Source of the DNA: a virus
Reading direction: 5' to 3' (one strand)
DNA: 34,223 bases
Virus record (IMG/VR): IMGVR_UViG_3300047276_000199
Coordinates: 1 to 34,223 of that record
The position numbers were made by a program, and so were the translations under genes. Shown here one piece after another: positions 25,147 to 30,528 of the stretch; within the stretch, counting starts at the first letter, position 1, and the number at the start of each line of letters is the position of its first letter. The notes below the pieces were generated by a model, which did no database searches, was not told where the DNA came from, and saw nothing but the letters and a program-made list of their open reading frames with translations.

Positions 25147-25662
25147 ATGCCCCTCCCCGACTATGAGATCCACGATCTCTGCAAGCGTCACGCGATGGTG
25201 GTGCCGTTTGATCCTGATCTAGTCAACCCGGCCAGCATTGATGTGCTGCTGGGCGATCGGATCATGATCGAGGTGCCTGAGTCACCGCAGCTGCAGATCC
25301 ACGGCATCGCCGGCCACACAGCAGAGGATCCGTACTGGCTGCAGCCGGGTGAGTTCTGCCTGGCGGAAACGCGCGAGATCTTCAACCTGCCCGACTGCAT
25401 CGCTGCGCAGTTCGTGCTGAAGTCCAGCCGCGCACGCGAAGGTCTTGAGCATCTGCTGGCCGGCTGGTGTGATCCTGGCTGGCATGGCAGCCGCCTCACC
25501 TTGGAGCTGAGCAACGCGCGCAAGATGCACCCGGTCGCAATCTGGCCTGGCATGAAGATCGGCCAGATGGTGTTCCACAAGATGGAAGGCATCCCCGGCC
25601 GCAGTTATGCGGTGACCGGCAGGTACAACGGCGACCTAGCGGTGACAGCCAGCAAGGGCTAG
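25147..25662 (+). CDS. dCTP deaminase / dUTPase-fold protein
   Basis: This 171-residue protein resembles the Dcd family, which deaminates dCTP or removes dUTP. FVLKSSRAREGLEHLLAGWC (about 95-114), WCDPGWHGSRLTLELSN and IWPGMKIGQMVF match the conserved motif order of dCTP deaminases (SSxAR, DPG..G..TLE.N, pG..IgQ). It would lower dUTP or supply dUMP for thymidylate synthesis. It is the last rightward gene of the late block, right after the endolysin and before a terminator, so its expression would be late. Some dUTPase-fold phage proteins have regulatory roles, which cannot be excluded. CTAACCAGCTGG immediately precedes its ATG. Confidence 0.85.
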   Translation: MPLPDYEIHDLCKRHAMVVPFDPDLVNPASIDVLLGDRIMIEVPESPQLQIHGIAGHTAEDPYWLQPGEFCLAETREIFNLPDCIAAQFVLKSSRAREGLEHLLAGWCDPGWHGSRLTLELSNARKMHPVAIWPGMKIGQMVFHKMEGIPGRSYAVTGRYNGDLAVTASKG

Positions 25663-25682
25663 CGTTGGCGCGTGGACGACGG

Positions 25683-25709
25683 AGCCCGGTCTAGCCAGCC
25701 GGGTTTTTT
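25683..25709 (+). terminator. Rho-independent terminator inside the integrase 3' end
   Basis: AGCCCGG (25683-25689) pairs with CCGGGTT (25699-25705) around a nine-base loop, including one G-U pair, and a six-T run occupies 25704-25709. It follows the Dcd-like gene by 20 bases and ends rightward late transcription. The 3' half lies within the last codons of the convergent integrase gene (I-K-N-P-A-G-stop). Confidence 0.85.
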
Positions 25710-26815
25710 ATTTGCCCGGCCACCAGCGCAGCAGCAGCCGCGGCCGACTCATCAATCAGATGAGCGTAACGCTGCGTCGTCTGCGGGCTGGCATGGCCAA
25801 GCAGACCACCGATCTGTGGCAGTGTGAGCCCGGCGCTGATGGCCAAGCTCGCGTAGTTGTGCCGCAGATCATGGATGCGCAGGTTTTGGATGCCGGCTGC
25901 AGCGATCAGTTGCGACCACATGCGCCAGTAACTGACCAGCGGGCCATTGCCATCGCCAGCGATGATCCACTCGCTGTTTGTCTCGCATCGCAGCCTTCGT
26001 AGGATCGCCATAGCAGCAGGCGGCAGATGCACTACGCGCTCACTGCCATCGCCGCCTGTCTTGTGGGCTTCGGGTGGCAAGGTCAGCCGCGCTGCACCCT
26101 CATCGAGCCAGCACCAGCGCGCGCACATGATTTCGCGCACGCGGCAGCCAGTGAACAGCAGCAGCCTGACCATCTGACCAAACCGCCAGCGGATGCCAGC
26201 CGCAGGGAGCTGATCCAGTGCGGTGAGCAGCCGTTGCAATTCATCGCGGGACAGGTAGCGCCGTCGTTTGCGCTCGATGTTGGCGATCACGCCACTGCAT
26301 GGGTTGGTTCCCTGTGGCCGCAGCTCCCACAGCTCGGCCAGTGACATGGCCTTGCTGAGCACCTCAAGCGATCGGTTTGCGCGCGTGGGCCGATCAGCGC
26401 TGTGAACGTTGAACCACGCGATCACTTGCCGTCGCTGCAGCTCGACGACCTTTGTCGATCCAAATACCGGCAGCAGGTGCAGCCGCCAGATCAGTTCGTT
26501 ATTGGCCACGGTGCCGGGCCGCAGCCGCGGCCAGTGCTCGCGCTTGATGCGCTCCAGCAGCTGGGCAATAGTTGGCGCTCTGCGGCGCTCCTGCCTTGCG
26601 CTGGTGGGTGCCTGTCCGGTGGCGACGGCTGCCAGCAGCTTGTGCGCCTCCTCCCTGGCCAGCGTGCGGCTCACCACATCAGCCCGGCCGATCCGGTGGT
26701 GTTGTTGCTTGCCGCCGGGCTCCCGGTAACGCAGATACCAGGTGCGCACACCTGACGGCAGCTGCAGGATGCCAAGGCCGGGAACTTTCGAGTCTGCTAT
26801 CCATTCGCGCACCAT
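25691..26815 (-). CDS. int: Tyrosine-family site-specific integrase
   Basis: This leftward gene encodes a tyrosine recombinase for phage integration. Taken from the ATG at 26815 it has 374 residues, with an N-terminal arm-binding segment (MVREWIADSKVPGLGILQLP), a SAM-like core-binding domain, and a catalytic domain. In that numbering the active residues are Arg225 (TGCRVREI), Lys252 (HKTG), His315 and Arg318 (IHDLRHNYAS), His341 (LLGHAS) and nucleophile Tyr350 (TQRYAHL). A GGAGG nine bases before this ATG supports it over the longer frame reaching 26884. Its start region overlaps two candidate integrase-binding repeats, which could couple binding to autoregulation. The attP core lies about 120 bases upstream. 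Confidence 0.93.
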   Translation of the reverse strand: MVREWIADSKVPGLGILQLPSGVRTWYLRYREPGGKQQHHRIGRADVVSRTLAREEAHKLLAAVATGQAPTSARQERRRAPTIAQLLERIKREHWPRLRPGTVANNELIWRLHLLPVFGSTKVVELQRRQVIAWFNVHSADRPTRANRSLEVLSKAMSLAELWELRPQGTNPCSGVIANIERKRRRYLSRDELQRLLTALDQLPAAGIRWRFGQMVRLLLFTGCRVREIMCARWCWLDEGAARLTLPPEAHKTGGDGSERVVHLPPAAMAILRRLRCETNSEWIIAGDGNGPLVSYWRMWSQLIAAAGIQNLRIHDLRHNYASLAISAGLTLPQIGGLLGHASPQTTQRYAHLIDESAAAAAALVAGQIKNPAG

Positions 26816-26822
26816 TCGCGCA
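26804..26822. repeat. Candidate integrase arm sites, left pair
   Basis: TTCGCGCA occurs at 26804-26811 and again at 26815-26822, 11 bases apart, about one helical turn. The integrase start codon lies at the second copy. An inverted copy (TGCGCGAA) is at 26847-26854 and a looser one (AGCGCAAA) at 26872-26879. Repeats with the same spacing on the other side of attP make arm-type sites likely. Confidence 0.65.
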
Positions 26823-26846
26823 ATCCTCCGTGAAACGGCGTGAATC

Positions 26847-26879
26847 TGCGCGAACAAACGAGAGAAGGTCAAGCGCAAA
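26847..26879. repeat. Candidate integrase arm sites, inverted copies
   Basis: TGCGCGAA at 26847-26854 is the exact reverse complement of the arm-site unit TTCGCGCA. AGCGCAAA at 26872-26879 is the reverse complement of TTTGCGCT, one mismatch from the right-hand copy TTTGCGCA. Both lie between the left pair and the attP core. Confidence 0.45.
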
Positions 26880-26937
26880 AGCATTGACCGGCCAGAGGCT
26901 TAGCGAGCCACAGTGAACAATCGGTAACTGATACACC

Positions 26938-26986
26938 GAGGCTCATAACCTGAAGGCCGCAGGTTCAAATCCTGCCCCCGCAACCA
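26938..26986 (+). other. attP: attP core: 3' half of tRNA-Met(CAT), initiator-like
   Basis: From GAGGCTCATAACC to the CCA at 26984-26986 this is the 3' half of a tRNA: anticodon loop CTCATAA with anticodon CAT, T-arm GCAGG-TTCAAAT-CCTGC, acceptor strand CCCCGCA, discriminator A and CCA. The 5' half is missing: no TGCGGGG lies upstream and the outer anticodon stem does not pair. GGCTCATAACC and the CCCCCGCAACCA end are those of bacterial initiator tRNA. Tyrosine-integrase phages often carry such a part-tRNA as attP so that the host gene is restored on insertion. The crossover is likely in the anticodon loop, where AGG-7-CCT gives a dyad. Confidence 0.85.
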
Positions 26987-26991
26987 AAAGC

Positions 26992-27023
26992 GCCCGCTAG
27001 GTCAGTGACTTAGCGGGCTTTTT
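26992..27023 (+). terminator. Rho-independent terminator after the tRNA half
   Basis: GCCCGCTA (26992-26999) pairs perfectly with TAGCGGGC (27011-27018) around an 11-base loop and is followed by five Ts (27019-27023). It begins five bases after the tRNA CCA. After integration it would end transcription of the repaired host tRNA gene and keep it out of phage DNA. Confidence 0.9.
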
Positions 27024-27052
27024 GATTCTTGAACTAGCAGCCTGCGCGGCCG

Positions 27053-27071
27053 TTCGCGCACTATTTGCGCA
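27053..27071. repeat. Candidate integrase arm sites, right pair
   Basis: TTCGCGCA at 27053-27060 and TTTGCGCA at 27064-27071 are again 11 bases apart, matching the left pair in sequence and spacing on the other side of the core. The pair overlaps the last codons of the small leftward gene ending at 27061. Confidence 0.65.
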
Positions 27072-27249
27072 TCGGATGCTTCAGCTCCGCCATTCGAATC
27101 CGGTGGATCCGGTTGGGCGCTTCGCAGGGGTCATCGAGCGGGATCAAGGTGTAGTCGTCACAGCCATGGCGCTCGGCCCAGACTTGGGCGCCGATGTGGT
27201 TGTCGAACGGTCCAACGTGCCAGGGACCGATGCGGAGGATGTAGGTCAT
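27061..27249 (-). CDS. Small hypothetical protein next to attP
   Basis: This 62-residue protein begins MTYILRIGPWHVGPFDNHIG and contains DDYTLIPLDDP and RIHRIRMAELKHPMRK. I recall short proteins with this WHVGPF/GPFD...DDYTLIPL pattern from cyanophages and picocyanobacteria but know no function. The start at 27249 is chosen over one 30 bases earlier because the extra N-terminus is basic and unlike the rest. It lies alone between attP and a divergent promoter-like region. An excisionase is possible from position, but no HTH is visible. Confidence 0.6.
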   Translation of the reverse strand: MTYILRIGPWHVGPFDNHIGAQVWAERHGCDDYTLIPLDDPCEAPNRIHRIRMAELKHPMRK

Positions 27250-27355
27250 GCGGGAAACGCTAACCCGCATACGGGGCACACCGTGGCGTAGTCACAATCC
27301 GTCACAGGCCCGATTCGGTTCTCCTCGCTACCGTGCGTCAAGCGGCGGCCAGCCC
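27250..27355. promoter_or_regulatory. Divergent intergenic region with direct and inverted repeats
   Basis: Between two divergent small genes this 106-base stretch contains CCCG-CATA-CGGG (27274-27285) and GTCACA repeated at 27291-27296 and 27301-27306, ten bases apart. Repeats with one-turn spacing are typical of repressor or activator operators. No convincing -10/-35 pair is visible, so a promoter here is inference. Confidence 0.35.
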
Positions 27356-27538
27356 ATGCGGGCGTTCTACCTAGAGATCTCCGCCAAGCTGATCATCCGA
27401 TCCGATTCCGAACCCGACGACCTGCCAGCTGACATCTATAGCCACCTGGCCGAGTTCATCCCCTCCGATGAGGACATCATCGACATCGAGGTGAACTGCG
27501 TTCCCCTGCCGCCGGACCTTGGACCGTCACCACATTGA
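27356..27538 (+). CDS. Small acidic hypothetical protein
   Basis: This 60-residue protein reads MRAFYLEISAKLIIRSDSEP, then DDLPADIYSHLAEFIPSDED, and is rich in Asp and Glu. The pattern of a strand, an acidic loop, a helix and a strand (IIDIEVNCVPLP) suggests a small alpha-beta fold. It overlaps the HNH gene by 20 nt, so the two are probably co-expressed. Acidic proteins in early phage regions sometimes act as DNA mimics; here that is only a possibility. A start further upstream would add a basic, unlikely stretch. Confidence 0.55.
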   Translation: MRAFYLEISAKLIIRSDSEPDDLPADIYSHLAEFIPSDEDIIDIEVNCVPLPPDLGPSPH

Positions 27539-27824
27539 TGAGACGCGCCTAGTCACACGGCGCTCGGCACGCGATCAGATCTTGCTGGCCTGGAATTACC
27601 GCTGCGCCTATTGCGGCGATCCGCTGGGCCGATCACCAACGCTCGACCACGTAGTGCCCAAGGTCCACGGCGGCCTGACAGTGCGCGAGAACCTAGTGGC
27701 CTGCTGCTGGGCGTGCAACTCATCTAAAAGCGGGTCACCGTGGGTCGATTGGTATAGGCGCCAGCCGTTCTGGTCCACGCTGGGCGAGTGGGCAATCGCG
27801 CGCTGGGTGGCGGGTGAGCGCTAA
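27519..27824 (+). CDS. HNH endonuclease
   Basis: This 101-residue protein is an HNH nuclease. The zinc knuckle is CAYC (29-32) with CWAC (63-66). The active-site motif is built from LDHVVP (42-47, Asp43-His44), Asn58 in RENLV and Asn67 in CNSSK. Such enzymes nick or cut DNA, often beside terminases or as homing nucleases; here it is in the early region far from the terminase. The reading begins at a TTG at 27519, overlapping the previous gene, with no in-frame ATG before the motif, so the exact start is uncertain. Confidence 0.85.
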   Translation: MDRHHIDETRLVTRRSARDQILLAWNYRCAYCGDPLGRSPTLDHVVPKVHGGLTVRENLVACCWACNSSKSGSPWVDWYRRQPFWSTLGEWAIARWVAGER

Positions 27825-27907
27825 GGCAGGATCCGGCTGCAGACCCACAGCGCAATCAGGCACGTCGCCCAATACTCCACGATCAAGATCAGCACGTCGC
27901 GGAGCAT
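27821..27907 (-). CDS. 28-residue single-span membrane peptide
   Basis: This tiny leftward frame starts at an ATG that overlaps the stop of the gene before it (ATGA, one shared base) and ends on the other strand over the HNH stop. It reads MLRDVLILIVEYWATCLIAL, then WVCSRILP, a single hydrophobic helix with basic residues near both ends. The overlapping start fits the style of all genes in this operon. It might be a membrane toxin, a superinfection-exclusion factor or a regulator; the role is unknown. Confidence 0.45.
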   Translation of the reverse strand: MLRDVLILIVEYWATCLIALWVCSRILP

Positions 27908-28080
27908 CAGCGGGCGAGCAGGTGGTCGAGATACAGCTCGGCCTGCCACAGGTCGCTCGAGTAGCGGCAGGTGCCACCGACGCAGCTGCGGTAGTACAGC
28001 TCCCCGCCGCCGTCAGGCTCGAGAGTTTCGATCCATCCGCCGTCACGATCAGTGCGGCCAATCACCTTCGGCTGGCTCAT
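27907..28080 (-). CDS. Small hypothetical protein with two cysteines
   Basis: This 57-residue protein reads MSQPKVIGRTDRDGGWIETL, then ELYYRSCVGGTCRYSSDLWQ and a helical end AELYLDHLLAR. The strand-rich first part and CVGGTC pair suggest a small fold that may be stabilised by a disulfide or bound metal. The start at 28080 lies 32 bases inside the previous gene; the preceding codons (RPGARS) look non-native. It is the penultimate gene of the leftward chain. No family is recognised. Confidence 0.55.
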   Translation of the reverse strand: MSQPKVIGRTDRDGGWIETLEPDGGGELYYRSCVGGTCRYSSDLWQAELYLDHLLAR

Positions 28081-28390
28081 AGATCTCGCACCTGGCCGCA
28101 TAACGGCCGCCGCTCTGCTTCGATTCTGGCAACGACATCTCGCAGCGATTGCGGTGAGTGTCCCAGTGCAGACAATCCCAGCACATCCGCTGGCCGCCAG
28201 CTGGGCGCAGCTGCACCAGTGCCGCTTGATAGATAGCTTGCGCGCGGATCAGAGCGGTCTGAAGGTGCATGGTGCCGGTGTCGGCATCCAGCTGGTGCTC
28301 AGGCTTCGGCCCCAGAATCACCTTGGCGTGCCAGTTGCGATCGGAGCGGCTGCACACCAGCAGCAGTCGGCCGGCGTGCAATCTGATCAC
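28049..28390 (-). CDS. Hypothetical protein with four-cysteine zinc-binding C-terminus
   Basis: This 113-residue protein has a helical N-terminal half (HLQTALIRAQAIYQAALVQL) and a C-terminal cysteine module: Cys70 and Cys73 (MCWDCLHWD), Cys83 (NRCEMSLPES) and Cys101 (YAARCEIYEP). The C-x2-C-x9-C-x17-C spacing, with HWD after the first pair, suggests a zinc site. I recall short proteins with this CxxCxHWD...YAxxC pattern in cyanophages. The ATGA overlap with the gene before supports the start. Nucleic-acid or protein binding is likely; function unknown. Confidence 0.6.
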   Translation of the reverse strand: MIRLHAGRLLLVCSRSDRNWHAKVILGPKPEHQLDADTGTMHLQTALIRAQAIYQAALVQLRPAGGQRMCWDCLHWDTHRNRCEMSLPESKQSGGRYAARCEIYEPAEGDWPH

Positions 28391-28620
28391 TCATCCTCTC
28401 CGTATGCCGGCTGGTGAAAAATCCTCTCCAGCTGCATCGATGCCGGCTCTGGCTTGTAGTTGGAGACGTAAGCAGCCACTGGGTCAGTCGGATCGGCCGC
28501 TGTAAACACAATCGGCCAGCGGCGTTCCTTGACCACCACCAAGCAAGTGCGAGGGCTGCGCACCAAGATCCACAACGCAAGGCGCTCAATGAGGTTTAAG
28601 CCGGGCAGGATGCGCATCAT
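28387..28620 (-). CDS. Hypothetical early protein
   Basis: This 77-residue protein begins MMRILPGLNLIERLALWILV and continues RSPRTCLVVVKERRWPIVFT, with a Pro/Glu-rich C-terminus (ASMQLERIFHQPAYGEDE). The first 25 residues are amphipathic to hydrophobic and could touch a membrane, but they are too charged for a sure membrane span. It overlaps both neighbours by four bases (ATGA). No family is recognised; the operon context suggests an early host-takeover or regulatory function. Confidence 0.55.
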   Translation of the reverse strand: MMRILPGLNLIERLALWILVRSPRTCLVVVKERRWPIVFTAADPTDPVAAYVSNYKPEPASMQLERIFHQPAYGEDE

Positions 28621-28829
28621 CCTTCCAGTTTGCCGAGCAGTCGCCGTAGATACCACTGCGCCTTGGCCAGCGATACCGCCTCACCCTTGTGGCGCTCGCG
28701 CCAGGTGTACTTGATCACGTTGCCCTTGCAGTAACCGCGGAACTCCTCTGGCGTCAGGGCAGCCTCGATCGCATCGATGCACTCGATGCCACCCTGCCGA
28801 TAGTGCTCTGGGTTGATCTGGTCGCTCAT
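28617..28829 (-). CDS. DUF3310-family protein
   Basis: This 70-residue protein matches the DUF3310 pattern: NPEHYRQGGIECIDAIEAAL (6-25), a Gly-Tyr-Cys-Lys-Gly-Asn core (YCKGNVIKYTWRERHKG, 33-49) and an Ala-Lys-Trp-Tyr helix at the end (SLAKAQWYLRRLLGKLEG). This family is common in phages and plasmids, occurs near replication and nucleotide genes and has been loosely linked to nucleotide kinases. The start is the ATG in the ATGA overlap with the HTH gene. The biochemical role is not established. Confidence 0.85.
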   Translation of the reverse strand: MSDQINPEHYRQGGIECIDAIEAALTPEEFRGYCKGNVIKYTWRERHKGEAVSLAKAQWYLRRLLGKLEG

Positions 28830-29041
28830 GCCAGCACCTGCTGCTCTGCGTTCTTCCAGCGTTTGCGGTTCACGATGTCGCAAACGTGCGCCACAGAGAT
28901 GCCGTAGGTGATCGCGATCTGCAACATGGTCTCGCCCTTGGCGTGCAGCTGACGGATCTCGATCGCGTTCTGCGGCGTTAGCACCGCAGTACTTGGAATG
29001 TGGCCGGCCTTGAAACTATGGCGGTTGCTGGTCACGCCCAC
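28826..29041 (-). CDS. Small HTH DNA-binding protein
   Basis: This 71-residue protein has a basic N-terminus (MGVTSNRHSFKAGHIPSTAV) and a helix-turn-helix of the HTH_23/resolvase type at about 24-60: EIRQLHAKGETMLQIAITYG, then ISVAHVCDIVNRKRWKN, with the turn at TYGIS. Such proteins bind DNA in regulation or alongside HNH nucleases. It lies in the early operon and overlaps neighbours by 10 and 4 bases. It could regulate early genes, but no target site can be assigned. Confidence 0.7.
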   Translation of the reverse strand: MGVTSNRHSFKAGHIPSTAVLTPQNAIEIRQLHAKGETMLQIAITYGISVAHVCDIVNRKRWKNAEQQVLA

Positions 29042-29325
29042 TTCTCCCCCAACAGCTGCGCACGGCAGACCTGGATCGCCTGCTGCGCGTTCTTCTGCGT
29101 CATCACCGACTCGGTGGCATCCATGGCGCGCACCACACGGTCGAGCAGGTCGGGGTAGTAGGTGTCGCGGAAGTTAGCGGCCAGATCGCGGCAGAACTCC
29201 TCCCACAATCCGGTGTAGGTGGAACGCAACGGGTGACCGTAAGGCAGCTGATCGCGACCGCTGCGCTCGTAGAGCGCGTCCATCATGTCGGCGCGCTGCT
29301 GATCTGGGAACGTGGCAGATTTCAT
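29032..29325 (-). CDS. Helical early protein of unknown function
   Basis: This 97-residue protein is predicted mostly helical: DQQRADMMDALYERSGRDQL, TYTGLWEEFCRDLAANFRDT, and DRVVRAMDATESVMTQKNAQ. Charged and aromatic residues (Tyr, Trp) are spaced for a compact bundle. No motif of a known enzyme is seen. It overlaps the previous gene by four bases (ATGA) and the next by ten. A role in early host interaction or replication is only suggested by the operon. Confidence 0.55.
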   Translation of the reverse strand: MKSATFPDQQRADMMDALYERSGRDQLPYGHPLRSTYTGLWEEFCRDLAANFRDTYYPDLLDRVVRAMDATESVMTQKNAQQAIQVCRAQLLGEKWA

Positions 29326-29510
29326 GTGTCAAGTAATTGGCGAATGTGCAACAGCTCAGCGCAGAGCAGTTCGGTGCGTGGCACGGTGCGTAGCTGGTCG
29401 ATTCTGATGTCAATCAGCTGCTGCAGCCGGTGGCGTTCATCATGGCGACCCTGCTGATAGGTGCCGCTATCGGTGAGCAGCTGATTGATGCGGTCGCGGA
29501 TCTCCCTCAC
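29322..29510 (-). CDS. Small coiled-coil-like protein, GTG start
   Basis: This 62-residue protein starts at a GTG overlapping the previous stop (GTGA) and reads VREIRDRINQLLTDSGTYQQ, then HDERHRLQQLIDIRIDQLRT and a final helix ELLCAELLHIRQLLDT. Leucine and isoleucine at heptad-like spacing suggest a helical hairpin or dimer. Longer frames starting further upstream are low-complexity antisense of the next gene and were not used. Unknown function. Confidence 0.5.
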   Translation of the reverse strand: MREIRDRINQLLTDSGTYQQGRHDERHRLQQLIDIRIDQLRTVPRTELLCAELLHIRQLLDT

Positions 29511-29740
29511 GCCACCTCCACTGCAGCACCCGGCCAGCGGGCTTGTGCGTACCGGATTGCGTGCCGCTTGGATTCCGCGCGCGTGATCCAGGTCATCGGC
29601 CGGCAGCCCTGCGGATAGATCAGCAACTTGAACTCCTTGGTGCGCGCCTTCGGCTTCGGCCGGCTGATGCCGTCGCCGTGCTGGCTGGTCGATTCTTCGC
29701 GCCACTGCCACGGCAGCATGGCGCCAACGGTTTCAGGCAT
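29507..29740 (-). CDS. Small early protein, basic C-terminal domain
   Basis: This 77-residue protein has a Trp/Gln-rich start (MPETVGAMLPWQWREESTSQ), a basic linker (RPKPKARTK) and a compact end FKLLIYPQGCRPMTWITRAE, then SKRHAIRYAQARWPGAAVEV. I recall short proteins ending with this LIYPxGC...TRAESKRHAxRYA...WPGA phrase in cyanophages, unknown in function. The basic helix suggests nucleic-acid contact. It overlaps neighbours by four and eight bases. Confidence 0.6.
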   Translation of the reverse strand: MPETVGAMLPWQWREESTSQHGDGISRPKPKARTKEFKLLIYPQGCRPMTWITRAESKRHAIRYAQARWPGAAVEVA

Positions 29741-29894
29741 CGGTCTCAGGGGTAGGTGTGATCCACTCGATCTGCGACCACCACTCGATCCACGTGTCGG
29801 CGGCGATCAGCTTGGCTTCGGTGAGGCTGGAGGCCGTGACGCACTCCAGCACGTTCGCGGCCTTGATCTGGAAGTAGAAGCGGTGCTCAGTCAT
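29733..29894 (-). CDS. 53-residue hypothetical protein
   Basis: This short frame reads MTEHRFYFQIKAANVLECVT, then ASSLTEAKLIAADTWIEWWS and an acidic end ITPTPETDA. A strand-helix pattern with two Trp pairs suggests a small alpha-beta fold. It starts at an ATG that overlaps the previous stop within ATGACTGA, the same junction used one gene earlier. No family recognised. Longer starts exist but would run through the previous gene. Confidence 0.5.
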   Translation of the reverse strand: MTEHRFYFQIKAANVLECVTASSLTEAKLIAADTWIEWWSQIEWITPTPETDA

Positions 29895-30093
29895 GAGTGT
29901 CGATGGCAAGGATCGACAGTTGCGCATTTGTTGGCTGGTGCGTTTGCACGTATCCGCCTGCACCCCATAAAGCCAGTACAGCTCTCGCAAATCTTTGTGG
30001 TTGATGTTTGTAGCCGTAATCGTCTTCACATTCGATGACGGCCCACAGACGCCTGAGCTGTTCTTCTGTTGGGTACTCTTTGCGCTCAGTCAT
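29887..30093 (-). CDS. 68-residue hypothetical helical protein
   Basis: This protein reads MTERKEYPTEEQLRRLWAVI, then ECEDDYGYKHQPQRFARAVL and ALWGAGGYVQTHQPTNAQLS. The first half is a charged helix; a second helix and a loop follow. Its start lies in ATGACTGA, overlapping the 43-residue gene before it by eight bases. There is no enzyme motif. Function unknown. Confidence 0.5.
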   Translation of the reverse strand: MTERKEYPTEEQLRRLWAVIECEDDYGYKHQPQRFARAVLALWGAGGYVQTHQPTNAQLSILAIDTHD

Positions 30094-30217
30094 GCCGCAC
30101 CACCTGCTGCGTGCCGGAGTGGGTGGGGCTGTGATGTGCGCCGGACTCGATGCCGATCATGGCGAACACAGCCGCGGCGATCAGCAGGCAGATGGCGTTG
30201 TTAATGCGGTTGATCAT
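30086..30217 (-). CDS. 43-residue membrane or secreted peptide
   Basis: This frame reads MINRINNAICLLIAAAVFAM, then IGIESGAHHSPTHSGTQQVV and RHD. A short basic start and 15-residue hydrophobic run resemble an uncleaved signal anchor or a signal peptide followed by a His/Ser/Gly-rich periplasmic tail. It ends by overlapping the next gene's start by eight bases (ATGACTGA). Size and place in the early operon suggest a membrane effector such as a superinfection-exclusion or host-inhibitor peptide; this is inference. Confidence 0.45.
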   Translation of the reverse strand: MINRINNAICLLIAAAVFAMIGIESGAHHSPTHSGTQQVVRHD

Positions 30218-30238
30218 GGATCTGCGGGATAGGTGGGA

Positions 30239-30254
30239 GAGCCCCGAAGGGCTC
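30239..30254 (-). terminator. UUCG-loop hairpin between early genes
   Basis: On the leftward strand GAGCCC-TTCG-GGGCTC forms a six-pair stem with a stable UUCG tetraloop, right at the stop of the gene ending at 30253. There is no U run after it, so it may slow degradation or act as a partial terminator within the early operon. Confidence 0.5.
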
Positions 30255-30426
30255 AGGCAGCGTGCGCCTCGCAGGTGCTGATCCAGCGCTGCAGCTCGCC
30301 GTAGCGACGGGTCAGCTCCAGGTAACGACCGGGATCGCTGTGGGGCAGGAAGCCACGCAGCTCCTGAGCGATCTCATCGGCCTCAGCCTTGAACTGAGCG
30401 ATCAGAGCAGTCAGCTGATCCAGCAT
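30253..30426 (-). CDS. Small helical protein of unknown function
   Basis: Read from the ATG at 30426 this has 57 residues: MLDQLTALIAQFKAEADEIA, then QELRGFLPHSDPGRYLELTR and RYGELQRWISTCEAHAA. It is almost wholly helical and acidic with heptad-like leucines, so a coiled-coil dimer is likely. A longer reading from a GTG at 30504 adds an improbable Arg/Pro/Gly-rich leader, but no good ribosome-binding site is visible for either start. Function unknown. Confidence 0.45.
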   Translation of the reverse strand: MLDQLTALIAQFKAEADEIAQELRGFLPHSDPGRYLELTRRYGELQRWISTCEAHAA

Positions 30427-30528
30427 CTGAAGCGCAGCCTCTGGGCTGCCGAGTGGAGGGCCGATCGCCTCCGGTCCCCTAAGTATGCACCGCCTGCGGG
30501 TCACCCTGCTAAGCGCTGTGACAGTTCT

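Noticed and set aside
26816-26884. Longer integrase N-terminus (23 extra residues)
   Set aside because: The extension is basic and unlike arm domains, while ATG 26815 has GGAGG at a suitable distance.
26900-26990. A complete tRNA-Met gene
   Set aside because: Only the half from the anticodon loop onward is present; no 5' acceptor strand or D-arm is found upstream.
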